DNA from: Agromyces lapidis
Lineage (GTDB): Bacteria > Actinomycetota > Actinomycetes > Actinomycetales > Microbacteriaceae
Direction: 5' to 3'
Length of the DNA: 64,000 nucleotides
NCBI RefSeq assembly: GCF_009749405.1
Contig: NZ_WBIQ01000002.1
Span: 496,001-560,000, forward strand
Every line of letters begins with the position of its first letter. Within the stretch, counting starts at the first letter, position 1. Shown here piece by piece: positions 25,431 to 35,892 of this stretch. The notes under the pieces were generated by a model, which saw nothing but the letters and a program-made list of their open reading frames with translations, had not been told where the DNA came from and did no database searches. The position numbers were made by a program, and so were the translations under genes.

Positions 25431-26555
25431 GTGAGCCAAGAGATCGAGATCGGCCGCTCCAAGCGGGGCCGGCGCGTATACGCATTCGACGACATCGCGA
25501 TCGTGCCGAGCCGGCGCACGCGCGACCCCGAAGACGTCTCGGTCGGCTGGGCGATCGACGCCTATCAGTTCGACATCCCGTTCATCGCCGCGCCGATGGA
25601 CTCGGTCGTCTCGCCGCAGACGGCGATCATGATGGGCAAGCTCGGCGGCCTCGGCGTGCTCGACCTCGAGGGCCTCTGGACCCGCTACGACGACCCCGCA
25701 CCCGTCCTCGCGGAGATCCGCAGCCACCCGGCCGATCGTGCGACCGAGCGCATGCAGCAGCTCTACTCCGCGCCGATCAAGCCCGAGCTCGTCACGGCCC
25801 GCCTCGCCGAGATCCGCGCCGCCGGCGTCACCGTCGCCGCGGCGCTCTCGCCGCAGCGCACGCAAGAGCTGTACGAGACCGTCGTCGCCGCGGGCGTCGA
25901 CCTCTTCGTGATCCGCGGCACCACGGTGTCGGCCGAGCACGTCTCGAAGAACCAGGAGCCGCTGAACCTCAAGAAGTTCATCTACGAGCTCGACGTGCCG
26001 GTGATCGTGGGCGGTGCTGCGACCTACACGGCCGCCCTCCACCTCATGCGCACGGGCGCGGCCGGCGTGCTCGTCGGCTTCGGCGGCGGCGCGGCCTCGA
26101 CGACGCGCGCGACCCTCGGCATCCACGCCCCCATGGCGACGGCGGTCGCCGACGTCGCGGGCGCTCGCCGCGACTACCTCGACGAGTCGGGCGGCCGCTA
26201 CGTGCACGTCATCGCAGACGGCGGCGTCGGCACCGGCGGCGACATCGTGAAGGCGATCGCCTGCGGCGCCGACGCGGTCATGCTGGGTGCGGCGCTCGCG
26301 CGCGCGACGGATGCCCCGGGCGGCGGCTACCACTGGGGCGCCGAGGCGCATCACCCGAAGCTCCCGCGCGGACGGCGCGTGCACGTCGGACAGGTCGCGC
26401 CCCTCGAAGAGGTGCTCTACGGGCCGGCCCCGGCCGCCGACGGCACCGCGAACCTCGTGGGCGCACTCCGCCGCTCGATGGCGACGACGGGATACTCCGA
26501 CCTGAAGGAGTTCCAGCGCGTGGAGGTCATCGTCGAGCCGTACCTCGGTTCGTAG
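25431..26555 (+). CDS. guaB3: GuaB3 family IMP dehydrogenase/GMP reductase-like protein
   Basis: A 374-residue TIM-barrel protein of the IMPDH/GMPR superfamily without CBS domains. It starts EIEIGRSKRGRRVYAFDDIAIVPSRRT and contains FIAAPMDSVVSP and GGRYVHVIADGGVGTGGDIVKAIACGADAVMLG, matching actinobacterial GuaB3. The active-site loop reads GFGGGAASTTR, with Ser223 where IMPDH and GMP reductase have the catalytic cysteine, so classical activity is doubtful. Its role in actinobacteria is not settled. A separate canonical guaB lies 5.5 kb upstream. Confidence 0.9.
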   Translation: MSQEIEIGRSKRGRRVYAFDDIAIVPSRRTRDPEDVSVGWAIDAYQFDIPFIAAPMDSVVSPQTAIMMGKLGGLGVLDLEGLWTRYDDPAPVLAEIRSHPADRATERMQQLYSAPIKPELVTARLAEIRAAGVTVAAALSPQRTQELYETVVAAGVDLFVIRGTTVSAEHVSKNQEPLNLKKFIYELDVPVIVGGAATYTAALHLMRTGAAGVLVGFGGGAASTTRATLGIHAPMATAVADVAGARRDYLDESGGRYVHVIADGGVGTGGDIVKAIACGADAVMLGAALARATDAPGGGYHWGAEAHHPKLPRGRRVHVGQVAPLEEVLYGPAPAADGTANLVGALRRSMATTGYSDLKEFQRVEVIVEPYLGS

Positions 26556-26700
26556 CGCGGTCGCCGCGGCGGCCTCGTGGGTCGTCGCCCGGCCGGATCC
26601 CGGTTCGTCGCCACCGGCTCTACTCGTTCGCCGGGGTCTCGGGTAGCGTGGAAACGGATCACGCGGCCCAGCCACGAGGCCGCGGGGATGGGGTGGCACG

Positions 26701-28431
26701 ATGGCTCGGAACAAGTCGGTGACGCGTTCGCAGAAGCTCGGACCCGAGGAGCGCGCGGCCGCGATCGCCCGGCTCAAGGAGAAAGAGCTCGACATCCTCG
26801 TCGTGGGCGGCGGCATCGTCGGCACGGGTGCCGCGCTCGACGCCGTCACCCGCGGGCTCTCGACCGGGCTCCTCGAGGCCCGAGACTGGGCCTCGGGCAC
26901 CTCGAGCCGTTCGTCGAAACTCGTGCACGGCGGCATCCGCTATCTCGAGCAGCTCGACTTCCGTCTCGTGCGCGAGGCGCTCATCGAACGAGGACTCCTC
27001 CTGCAGCGCATCGCGCCGCACCTCGTGAAGCCGGTCCGATTCCTGTACCCGCTGCAGAAGCGCGTCATCGAGCGCTGCTACGTGGGCGCCGGCATGCTGC
27101 TGTACGACATCTTCAGCTACACGGGCGGCCGGCCTCCGGGCGTGCCGCACCACCGGCACCTCTCGAAGCGGCAGGTGCAGCGGGCCATCCCCTCGCTCGC
27201 CCCGAACGCGCTCGTCGGCGGTCTCACGTACTACGACGCCCAGGTCGACGACGCCCGCTACGTGGCATCCCTCGCGCGGACCGCGAGCTTCTACGGCGCC
27301 CACGTCGCGACCCGCGTGAAGGTCGACGGCTTCATCAAGGTGGGGGAGCGCGTCGTGGGAGTGACCGCGCACGACCTCGAGACCGACGAGCACTTCGAGG
27401 TGCGCGCGAAGCAGGTCGTGAACGCCACGGGCGTCTGGACCGACGACACGCAGCGCATGGTCGGCGAACGCGGCACCTTCAAGGTGCGGGCGTCGAAGGG
27501 CATCCACCTCGTCGTGCCGCGCGACCGGATCCAGTCGGCGATGGGCATGATCTTCCGCACCGAGAAGAGCGTGCTGTTCGTGATCCCGTGGGGCCGTCAC
27601 TGGCTCATCGGCACGACCGACACCGACTGGAACCTCGACAAGGCGCACCCGGCGGCGACCGCCGCCGACATCGACTACCTGCTCGAGCACGTCAACCGGG
27701 TGCTCTCCATCCCGCTCACCCGCGAAGACGTCGAGGGCGTGTACGCGGGGCTCCGCCCGCTGCTCGCCGGCGAGAGCGACCAGACCTCGAAGCTCTCGCG
27801 AGAGCACCTCGTGGCGCACACCGTGCCGGGGCTCGTCGTCATCGCCGGCGGCAAGTGGACGACGTACCGGGTGATGGCCAAGGACGCGATCGACGCGGCC
27901 GTCGACGCCCTCGACGGCCGCGTCCCGCCGTCGACGACGCAGGACATCCCCCTGCTCGGCGCCGAGGGCTACCAGGCGGCGTGGAACAAGCGCGGCAAGA
28001 TCGCGCGGGCCTTCGACGTGCACAAGGTGCGTATCGAGCACCTGCTGAACCGGTACGGCACGATGACCGACGAGCTGCTCGACCTGATCCGCAGCGACCC
28101 GAAGCTCGGCGAACCACTGCCGGGTGCCGACGACTACCTCGCCGCCGAGGTCGTCTACGCGGCCTCGCACGAGGGCGCGCTGCACCTCGACGACGTGCTC
28201 GCCCGGCGCACCCGCATCTCGATCGAGGCGTGGGACCGCGGGGTCTCGGCCGCGCCGGTCGCGGCGAAGCTGATGGGCGAGGTGCTCGGCTGGGACGCGG
28301 CGCGCGAGACGCTCGAGGTCGAACGCTACCTCCAGCGCGTCGCCGCCGAACGGGCCTCGCAGGAGCAGCCTGACGACGAGTCGGCCGACCGGGTGCGGCT
28401 CGAGGCGCCCGACATCGTCGAGGTCGACTGA
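26701..28431 (+). CDS. glpD: Glycerol-3-phosphate dehydrogenase (quinone type)
   Basis: GlpD oxidises glycerol-3-phosphate to dihydroxyacetone phosphate and passes electrons to the quinone pool at the membrane. The 576-residue flavoprotein has the FAD fold ILVVGGGIVGTGAALDAV near residue 33 and SGTSSRSSKLVHGGIRYLEQ, the GlpD signature. RPLLAGES and VIAGGKWTTYRVMAKD are also typical. A TAGCGT box (26644-26649) with a leader of about 45 bases may be the promoter. No glpF or glpK lies beside it. Confidence 0.94.
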   Translation: MARNKSVTRSQKLGPEERAAAIARLKEKELDILVVGGGIVGTGAALDAVTRGLSTGLLEARDWASGTSSRSSKLVHGGIRYLEQLDFRLVREALIERGLLLQRIAPHLVKPVRFLYPLQKRVIERCYVGAGMLLYDIFSYTGGRPPGVPHHRHLSKRQVQRAIPSLAPNALVGGLTYYDAQVDDARYVASLARTASFYGAHVATRVKVDGFIKVGERVVGVTAHDLETDEHFEVRAKQVVNATGVWTDDTQRMVGERGTFKVRASKGIHLVVPRDRIQSAMGMIFRTEKSVLFVIPWGRHWLIGTTDTDWNLDKAHPAATAADIDYLLEHVNRVLSIPLTREDVEGVYAGLRPLLAGESDQTSKLSREHLVAHTVPGLVVIAGGKWTTYRVMAKDAIDAAVDALDGRVPPSTTQDIPLLGAEGYQAAWNKRGKIARAFDVHKVRIEHLLNRYGTMTDELLDLIRSDPKLGEPLPGADDYLAAEVVYAASHEGALHLDDVLARRTRISIEAWDRGVSAAPVAAKLMGEVLGWDAARETLEVERYLQRVAAERASQEQPDDESADRVRLEAPDIVEVD

Positions 28432-28487
28432 GCGCCCGCGCTGCGAGAGCCCCGCTGGGGCCGAGGGCACGCACAGGTGGGGCCGGG

Positions 28488-28493
28488 TAGGCT
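28488..28493 (+). promoter_or_regulatory. -10 box of the SURF1 gene (leaderless)
   Basis: TAGGCT, eight bases before the GTG start at 28502. Confidence 0.5.
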
Positions 28494-28501
28494 TGTCCAT
28501 C

Positions 28502-29326
28502 GTGTCAACCGAGTCCCGGCGCGCCACCCTGCGCATGATGGTCCGTCCGCGCTGGGTGCTCGCGCTCGTCGCCGCACTCGGGACCGCCGCCGCGTTCGCA
28601 GTGCTCGGACAGTGGCAGCTCGAACGGGCCGTCGAACAGGCCGAGGTGGTCGAGCATCCGACCGAGGAGCTCAGGGCGTTCGCGGGTGTCGCTGAGCCCG
28701 GCGCTCCGACCGCGCAGGCCGTGACCGGGCAGAAGGTCGAGGTCGCCGGGGCATTCGTGCCGGGCGACACCGTGCTGGTCGCCGATCGCCGCAACGACGG
28801 CACCTCGGGCTATTGGGTGGTCGCGCATCTCGAAGTGGCGGATGCCCCGGAGGGAGGCCTGCCGGTCGCGCTCGGCTGGGCGCCCGATGCGCAGGTGGCG
28901 CAGGCCGCGGCCGATCGCTTCGACGCCGCGATCGATCCCGAAGAGAGGGTGGCGATCGTGGGTCGCTTCCTGCCGAGTGAAGCACCGGTCGCCCCCGCCG
29001 ACGACGAAGACCCGTTCCTCATGCGATCGGTCGCGGTCGCGCAGCTCGTGAACGTCTGGGCCGATTACGACGACCGCCCGGTGTACTTCGGGTATGTGAC
29101 CGCAGCCGAGCCGGTCGAGGGTCTCGAGGTCATCTACTCGCCGCCGCCCCAGCAGAACACCGAGCTCAACTGGCTGAACATCTTCTACGCGGTCGAGTGG
29201 GTCGTGTTCGCCGGCTTCGCGATCTATCTCTGGTACCGGCTCGTGCGCGACGCCGTCGAGCGCGAGCGGGAGGAAGCGGCGGAGGCCGAGGCCGCCGCCG
29301 GACGCGCACCCGTCGACGCCGGCTGA
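28502..29326 (+). CDS. SURF1 family cytochrome oxidase assembly protein
   Basis: A 274-residue membrane protein with two helices flanking an external domain: helix 1 WVLALVAALGTAAAFAVLGQWQLERA (the WQLxR motif is typical of SURF1) and helix 2 INWL-like, LNWLNIFYAVEWVVFAGFAIYLWYRL. Between them lie ADRRNDGTSGYWVVAHLEV and LPVALGWAPD. SURF1 proteins assist heme-copper oxidase assembly. The GTG at 28502 is chosen from the leaderless -10 box; an in-frame TTG nine bases earlier would overlap that box. Confidence 0.85.
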   Translation: MSTESRRATLRMMVRPRWVLALVAALGTAAAFAVLGQWQLERAVEQAEVVEHPTEELRAFAGVAEPGAPTAQAVTGQKVEVAGAFVPGDTVLVADRRNDGTSGYWVVAHLEVADAPEGGLPVALGWAPDAQVAQAAADRFDAAIDPEERVAIVGRFLPSEAPVAPADDEDPFLMRSVAVAQLVNVWADYDDRPVYFGYVTAAEPVEGLEVIYSPPPQQNTELNWLNIFYAVEWVVFAGFAIYLWYRLVRDAVEREREEAAEAEAAAGRAPVDAG

Positions 29327-29343
29327 TCCCGAGCGAATCGGCC

Positions 29344-29399
29344 GCCCGAACCGGCCGGACCGCAGCCGCGCGCCCGAACCGGCCGGTTCGCAGCCGCGC
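29344..29399. repeat. Two tandem 28-base repeats ending in a hairpin
   Basis: Copies at 29344-29371 and 29372-29399 differ at only two positions. The second contains the perfect palindrome GAACCGGCCGGTTC (29376-29389). It lies between the convergent SURF1 and VOC genes and may serve as a terminator for both. Confidence 0.6.
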
Positions 29400-29410
29400 G
29401 CCCGCTCGGC

Positions 29411-29815
29411 TCAGCGGCCGAACGCAGCTGCGAACTCGGGAGCGGGCTCGATCTCGGTGATCACGTCGACGAGCACGCCGCCCGGGTCTCGCACGATCAC
29501 GTGACGCTGCCCGAAGGCCTCGCTGCGCAGCGCCTGCACGGTCGGCACTCCGGCGGCATCGAGTCGTGCAGCGAGCGCGTCGACGTCGTCGACCTCGAGG
29601 TTCACGAGCATGCCGCGGGCGGCTTCGCCGTACCCGGCGGGGATCGACTCGTGGCCGGCGTCGAGCAGCGCGAGCTCGTGCCCGCGGTCGGGGTGGCGGA
29701 GGCTCACGTACCAGTCGGCCTCGAAGACGGTCGTGAAGCCGAAGTGCTCGCGGTAGAAGTTCGCGCTCGCGGAGACATCCGCGGTGCAGAGGACGGGGTA
29801 GCAGCCGGTGAGCAT
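29411..29815 (-). CDS. VOC/glyoxalase family protein
   Basis: A 134-residue protein with paired beta-alpha-beta-beta-beta modules of the vicinal oxygen chelate fold: YPVLCTADVSASANFYREHFGF and the C-terminal FGQRHVIVRDPGGVLVDVITE. Members include dioxygenases, glyoxalases and antibiotic-binding proteins; the substrate is unknown. The ATG at 29815 is chosen because GAAGGAGAAGAG lies just upstream, inside a longer frame starting at 29842. It is divergent from a TetR gene and is the obvious target of that regulator. Confidence 0.85.
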   Translation of the reverse strand: MLTGCYPVLCTADVSASANFYREHFGFTTVFEADWYVSLRHPDRGHELALLDAGHESIPAGYGEAARGMLVNLEVDDVDALAARLDAAGVPTVQALRSEAFGQRHVIVRDPGGVLVDVITEIEPAPEFAAAFGR

Positions 29816-29840
29816 GATCTCTTCTCCTTCGTCATGATGC

Positions 29841-29893
29841 ATACAGACTGTATGTATCTATTCATAGCCTGATCGACGTACAGTGTGTACGTC
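29841..29893. promoter_or_regulatory. Two palindromic operators between the VOC and TetR genes
   Basis: ATACAGaCTGTAT (29841-29853) is a perfect 6+1+6 palindrome. GACGTACA and TGTACGTC (29875-29882 and 29886-29893) form a perfect 8+3+8 palindrome. They share a TACAG/TGTA core and sit 34 bases apart, centred between the divergent starts. Confidence 0.75.
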
Positions 29894-29910
29894 AAGCAAA
29901 GGAGGGCCGC

Positions 29911-30507
29911 ATGGCGACGAAGGCGGAGCAGCGCGAACGCACCCGTGCCGAGATCGTGCGAGTCGCGACCGCGCGCTTCGCCGAGCACGGCTACGCGGGC
30001 GTCGCGCTCGACGACCTGATGGCCGAGGCCGGGCTCACGCGGGGCGCGCTCTACCACCACTTCGGCAGCAAGCAGGGGCTGTTCCAGGCCGTCGTCGAGC
30101 AGGCGCAGCGCGGGGTCGCGACGGCGGTCGAGCTCGCATCGAGCGGGCACGACGACGTGCTCGCCGACTTCCTCGCGGGCTGCCGCGCCTTCCTCGAGGC
30201 GAGCCTCGCCCCCGAGGTGCGCCGGATCCTGCTCATCGAGGGCCCGGCCGTGCTCGGCTGGGGCGAGTGGCGCGAGGGCGACCTCGACACGAGCGTGCGA
30301 CTGCTCGACGAGGGAGTCGCCGAGCTCGCCGCCGCGGGGCTCATCGCCGGGCGTTCGCTCGACACCGTCTCGACCATGCTCTCGGGCGCCCTCAACGAGG
30401 TCGCGATCGCGAACGCCGCCTCGTCCGACCCGGCCCGCGGCATCGACGATGCGGTCGAGACGCTCGGCCGGTTCCTGCTGGGTCTGCGCCCAGCCGTGGC
30501 CACGTAG
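29911..30507 (+). CDS. TetR/AcrR family transcriptional regulator (VOC-divergent)
   Basis: A 198-residue repressor with an N-terminal helix-turn-helix (VALDDLMAEAGLTRGALYHHF) followed by GSKQGLFQAVVE. The C-terminal half is a typical all-helical ligand domain. AAAGGAGGGCCGC gives a strong Shine-Dalgarno for the ATG at 29911. The two palindromes just upstream suggest control of itself and the VOC gene. Its UAG stop is also part of the -10 of the next gene. Confidence 0.92.
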   Translation: MATKAEQRERTRAEIVRVATARFAEHGYAGVALDDLMAEAGLTRGALYHHFGSKQGLFQAVVEQAQRGVATAVELASSGHDDVLADFLAGCRAFLEASLAPEVRRILLIEGPAVLGWGEWREGDLDTSVRLLDEGVAELAAAGLIAGRSLDTVSTMLSGALNEVAIANAASSDPARGIDDAVETLGRFLLGLRPAVAT

Positions 30508-30510
30508 ACT
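30505..30510 (+). promoter_or_regulatory. -10 box of the DUF3817 gene, overlapping the TetR stop codon
   Basis: TAGACT begins with the UAG stop (30505-30507) of the TetR gene and ends six bases before the ATG at 30517. Confidence 0.55.
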
Positions 30511-30516
30511 GTACGC

Positions 30517-31019
30517 ATGCCCCTCGAGCCGAAATCCGCCGATCTGCCGCGCATTCGCGGGGCGCTGAAGTTCTACAAGGTCGCCTCGGTGATCACGGGC
30601 GTCATGCTGCTGCTGCTCTGCGCCGAGATGCTGCTGAAGTACGTGTGGCACCTCGAGCTCTTCGCATTCGGCCCCAACGGCGTCCTCAGCTTCGAGCCGG
30701 TCATCGAGACGGCGGCCGGCCTCGAATCGACGGGCAGCGGGGTGAATCTCTCCACCGGCATCCTCATCGCCCACGGCTGGTTCTACGTCGTGTACCTCTT
30801 CAGCGACTTCCGGCTCTGGAGCCTCATGCGCTGGCACTTCGGCCGGTTCATCCTGATCGCGCTCGGCGGCATCATCCCCTTCCTCTCGTTCTTCCTCGAG
30901 GTCCGCGTCGCGCGTGAGGTGACCGCGTACCTCGACCGCCGCGAATCCGCAGAGGCGGCCGCCGCGAGCGCCGCCCCCGAGGCATCCGAAACCACCCCCG
31001 ACTCCGTGGAGGCCCAGTA

Positions 31020-31020
<1 letters not shown>
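30517..31020 (+). CDS. DUF3817 domain membrane protein
   Basis: A 167-residue protein with three membrane helices: [37 protein letters not shown] and [18 protein letters not shown], the DUF3817 pattern. The C-terminal 35 residues are Ala/Glu-rich and polar. Its function is unknown. It lies directly before guaA, with its UAG stop overlapping the guaA GTG by one base, an arrangement common in actinobacteria, so the two are probably co-transcribed. Confidence 0.88.
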
Positions 31021-32603
<1,583 letters not shown>

Positions 32604-32620
32604 TCCGCTCCTGATGTGCG

Positions 32621-32654
32621 CGAAGGGCGCCGGCCGTGTGGCCGGCGCCCTTCG
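32621..32654 (+). terminator. guaA terminator
   Basis: A perfect 15-bp stem (32621-32635 with 32640-32654) and GTGT loop, 17 bases after the guaA stop. Confidence 0.85.
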
Positions 32655-32729
32655 GCGTACCCGGCGGCGGCATCGCAAGGCGACGCGCCGCCGGACGGCC
32701 CGCGCTGGAGCGGGAGGGCGCGCGGCGGC

Positions 32730-33677
32730 TCAGTAGCCGAGCGCCCCCGCGGCCGCGCGGATCGCGTCAGCCGAGGCGACGAGCTGCCCGCGCTCGCGCT
32801 CGGAGAGCGGCGTTCCGATGATCGGTCGCGCGCCCTCGCCGTCGACGACGCTCGGCAACGACAGGGCGACCCCCTCGAGCTCGGGAATCTCAGGCCCGTG
32901 CACCGTGCTCACGGGCAGCACTGCGTGTTCGTCGCGCAGCACGGCCTCGACGATGCGGGCACCCGTGAGCCCGATCGCGTAGTTGGTCGCGCCTTTGCCG
33001 CGGATCACGGTGTAGGCGGCATCGCGCACCTGGTGTGCGATGCCGTCGAGCGCGTCGGACGTGAAGCACTCGCCGCCCGCCCAGTCGAGGATCGGCACCG
33101 GGCCGATCCGGGCCTCCGACCACAGTGGGAACTCGGTGTCACCGTGCTCGCCGACGATGTTGGCGTGCACGCTCGAGGTCGAGACGCCCGCGCGCTCGGC
33201 GAGCAGCCAGCGCAGCCGCGAGGTGTCGAGCACCGTGCCCGAGCCGAACACCCGCTCGGGCGGCAGCCCCGTGATGCGCTGGGCGGCGACGGTGAGCACG
33301 TCGACCGGGTTGGTCACGAGGACGATCACGGCACCCGGTGCGCGCTCGAGGAGCGTTGGCATCAACTGCTCGAGGATCCCGACGTTCGTCGCCGCGAGGT
33401 CCATGCGGCTCTGGCCGGGCAGTTGCTTCGCGCCGGCGGTGACGACGATGACGTGCGAGCCCTCGACGACCGCCGGGTCGGCTCCGCCCGTGACCCGCGA
33501 GCGGGTGAACTGCGTGCCGTGGGCGAGGTCGAGCACCTCGGCCTCCACCTTCTCTGCGGCGATGTCGTAGAGCGCGACCTCGGCGGCCGACTCCCTGATG
33601 AGTGCGGCATAGGCGAGGCTCGACCCGACCGCACCGGCTCCGACGACCGTGAGCTTGCTGTTCTCGACGACTCCCAC
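32730..33677 (-). CDS. ldh: L-lactate dehydrogenase
   Basis: A 315-residue NAD-dependent dehydrogenase. The Rossmann motif is [15 protein letters not shown]; the active-site histidine lies in [12 protein letters not shown]. The substrate loop reads [15 protein letters not shown] with Gln at the specificity position, which points to lactate; malate enzymes have Arg there. It starts with GTG at 33677. CAGACT ends six bases upstream on the minus strand, again suggesting a leaderless mRNA. It is convergent with guaA. Confidence 0.93.
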   Translation of the reverse strand: MGVVENSKLTVVGAGAVGSSLAYAALIRESAAEVALYDIAAEKVEAEVLDLAHGTQFTRSRVTGGADPAVVEGSHVIVVTAGAKQLPGQSRMDLAATNVGILEQLMPTLLERAPGAVIVLVTNPVDVLTVAAQRITGLPPERVFGSGTVLDTSRLRWLLAERAGVSTSSVHANIVGEHGDTEFPLWSEARIGPVPILDWAGGECFTSDALDGIAHQVRDAAYTVIRGKGATNYAIGLTGARIVEAVLRDEHAVLPVSTVHGPEIPELEGVALSLPSVVDGEGARPIIGTPLSERERGQLVASADAIRAAAGALGY

Positions 33678-33745
33678 TCGCCCAGTCTGGCAGCAGTCGT
33701 GGACGGCCCCGCCCGGCCCGGACCGAAAGGCCCGCCCGAAACGAC

Positions 33746-33771
33746 GAACGGCCGCCCGAGGGCGGCCGTTC
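33746..33771. terminator. Hairpin between ldh and the BI-1 gene
   Basis: An 11-bp GC-rich stem (GAACGGCCGCC with GGCGGCCGTTC) and a small loop, at the 3' side of the BI-1 gene and upstream of ldh. It probably terminates the BI-1 transcript. Confidence 0.7.
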
Positions 33772-33772
33772 T

Positions 33773-33806
33773 GGTCTCGATACGGCGCTGCGCGCCTACT
33801 CGACCG
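33773..33806. repeat. 34-base intergenic repeat, copy 1
   Basis: The unit begins GGTCTCGATACGGCGC and ends CTCGACCG. A copy at 35893-35926 differs at one base. It holds a GGCG...CGCC stem and imperfectly paired outer ends. Confidence 0.8.
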
Positions 33807-33815
33807 GCGAGGTGG

Positions 33816-34631
33816 CTAGTCGCGCGCGATCGCGAGCATGCGCAGGATCTCGAGGTAGAGCCAGATCACCGTGACCATGATGCCGAAGACGCCGGTCCAC
33901 TCGTACTTCTTCGGAGCGCGGTTGCGCACGCCCTGCTGGATGAAGTCGAAGTCGAGCACGAGCGAGTAGGCCGCCATGATCACGACGAGCACGCCGAGGA
34001 TGAGTCCGAACGGGATGCCGGTGCCGAAGAAGTCGGCTCCGCGCAGGCCCCACGGGTTGCTGTCGGCGCCGCCGAAGATCATGATGCCCATGTTGACGAG
34101 CGAGAACACGAGGTAGCCGACCATCGCGATGAGGAAGACCTTCGTCGCCTTCTTCGAGGCGCGGATCTTGCCCGAGGCGAACAGTGCGAGCGTGACGCCC
34201 ACGACCACGAGCGTCGCGATGACGGCCTGGGCGACGATGCCGCCGCCGTACATCATCTCGTACCACGCCGAGATGCCGCCCACGAAGACGCCCTGCACGC
34301 CCGCGTAGGCGAGGATGAGGCCGGCCGAGGGCTCGCGCTTGAACGTGTTGACGAGGGCGAGCACGAAGCCGACGATGCCGGCTCCGATCCAGAGGAACGG
34401 CAGGCTCTCGACGGTCAGCCAGCCGATCGCGGCGCCGACGAGCAGCAGGCCGAAGCCGACGACCGACTTGCCGATCGTCGTCTCGACCGACATGGTCTCG
34501 CCCGCGGGCGGCGTCGTGGGCTGGTTGTACATCTCCTGCAGCTGCTGGGCCGAGAGGTCTTGCGCTGCGGCCACGGCTCCCTGCTGCGAGAAGGCGGAGT
34601 TCCGCGAGAATGCGGGATTGTCGAGAGCCAT
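33816..34631 (-). CDS. Bax inhibitor-1/YccA family membrane protein
   Basis: A 271-residue integral membrane protein with seven hydrophobic helices after a polar N-terminal 65 residues. The conserved end reads YEWTGVFGIMVTVIWLYLEILRMLAIARD and the middle contains LILAYAGVQGVFVGGIS, both typical of the actinobacterial YccA/BI-1 family; a calcium leak or stress role is inferred from relatives only. The ATG at 34631 has AGAGGAA upstream and starts MALDNPAFSRN, a recurrent start in this group. A longer frame extends to 34802 without support. Confidence 0.9.
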   Translation of the reverse strand: MALDNPAFSRNSAFSQQGAVAAAQDLSAQQLQEMYNQPTTPPAGETMSVETTIGKSVVGFGLLLVGAAIGWLTVESLPFLWIGAGIVGFVLALVNTFKREPSAGLILAYAGVQGVFVGGISAWYEMMYGGGIVAQAVIATLVVVGVTLALFASGKIRASKKATKVFLIAMVGYLVFSLVNMGIMIFGGADSNPWGLRGADFFGTGIPFGLILGVLVVIMAAYSLVLDFDFIQQGVRNRAPKKYEWTGVFGIMVTVIWLYLEILRMLAIARD

Positions 34632-34787
34632 GGGTTCCTCTGCTTTCGGCTGTCGTCGGATGCGGGGGATCGGCGACCGGATGCGGCATCCGTGCCAGGT
34701 AACAAACCTACCCGAGTTCTTCGAGACAACGCCGTGAGTTCTCGCGGAATTCCGCGGCGCCGCACCTGCCGGCGAAGCGCGGCTGGC

Positions 34788-34793
34788 TACGCT
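34788..34793 (+). promoter_or_regulatory. -10 box of the glycerophosphodiesterase gene (leaderless)
   Basis: TACGCT, seven bases before the ATG at 34801. Confidence 0.5.
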
Positions 34794-34800
34794 GGGGCCC

Positions 34801-35856
34801 ATGCAGCCCGACCTCGCCCGGCATCCGCTCGTGATCGGTCACCGCGGGGCGCCGGGATACCGCCCCGAGCACACGCGATCGGCGTACGAGCTCGCGTTCG
34901 CGCTCGGCGCCGACGCGGTCGAGCCCGACCTCGTCGCAACCCGCGACGGCGTGCTCGTGCTGCGGCACGAGAACGAGATCTCGGGCACTACGGATGTCGC
35001 GTCGCGACCCGAGTTCGCCGCCCGCCGTACGACCCGCGAGATCGACGGCAAGCCGCTCACCGGCTGGTTCACCGAGGACTTCACCTGGGCCGAGCTCGCG
35101 ACCCTGCGGTCGCGCGAGCGGCTCGGATCGCTCAGACACGCGAGCGCGAGCTTCGACGGGCGCTACCCGATCATCCGTCTGCGCGAGCTCTTCGAACTCA
35201 TCGACCGCGCGGCCGACGAGCAGCGGCGCATGCTGCGGATGGTGGCGGAGTTCAAGCACGCCGCGCATTTCGACGCGCTCGGGCTGCCCCTCGACGAGCT
35301 GTTCGCGGCCGAGCTCGGCGCCGCAGGATGGGGCTCGGGCGACGAGCGCCTGATCATGGAGGCGTTCGAGCCCACCCTGCTCGATCGGCTCGGGGTGCGC
35401 GGCATCCGCGGGCGCCGGGTGTTCCTCATCGAGAACTCGGGCTCGCCGTGGGACCTCGTGCTCGCCGCGGGGCGCCGCGCCCCGCGCTACGACGACTTCG
35501 TGACCGAGCGGGGCCTGCGCGGCCTCTCGGGCCGTTTCGACGGCGTGAGCGTCGGCACGCCGCGTCTCGTCGGCGCTCCGCCCGCGCGGTCGTCGGATGC
35601 CACGGGGTCGCCCCTGCGCGGAGCTGCCCTCGTGGAGGCGGCGCACGGCGCGGGGCTCGAGGTCTACACGTGGACCCTGCGCCCCGAGAACCGATTCCTC
35701 ACGGCGAAGCGCCGACGTGGAACCACCCGGTCGGGTTACGGCGACTGGGCCGCCGAGTTCGCGGAGGTGCTCGCGACCGGCGTCGACGGCGTCTTCGTCG
35801 ACCACCCCGATCTCGGCGTGGAGGCGCGGGCGGACTTCGCGCGGTCGGCCGAGTAG
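34801..35856 (+). CDS. Glycerophosphodiester phosphodiesterase
   Basis: A 351-residue TIM-barrel hydrolase that releases glycerol-3-phosphate from glycerophosphodiesters. It has the GDPD signature VIGHRGAPGYRPEHTRSAYELA with the catalytic His, and metal residues in DAVEPDLVATRDGVLVLRHE. VYTWTLRPENRFL and VDGVFVDHPDLG complete the fold. No signal peptide is visible, so it is probably cytoplasmic. Its product could feed GlpD. Confidence 0.92.
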   Translation: MQPDLARHPLVIGHRGAPGYRPEHTRSAYELAFALGADAVEPDLVATRDGVLVLRHENEISGTTDVASRPEFAARRTTREIDGKPLTGWFTEDFTWAELATLRSRERLGSLRHASASFDGRYPIIRLRELFELIDRAADEQRRMLRMVAEFKHAAHFDALGLPLDELFAAELGAAGWGSGDERLIMEAFEPTLLDRLGVRGIRGRRVFLIENSGSPWDLVLAAGRRAPRYDDFVTERGLRGLSGRFDGVSVGTPRLVGAPPARSSDATGSPLRGAALVEAAHGAGLEVYTWTLRPENRFLTAKRRRGTTRSGYGDWAAEFAEVLATGVDGVFVDHPDLGVEARADFARSAE

Positions 35857-35892
35857 CGACGAAGAAGCATATCGGGGCCATCTGGGCGGCGT

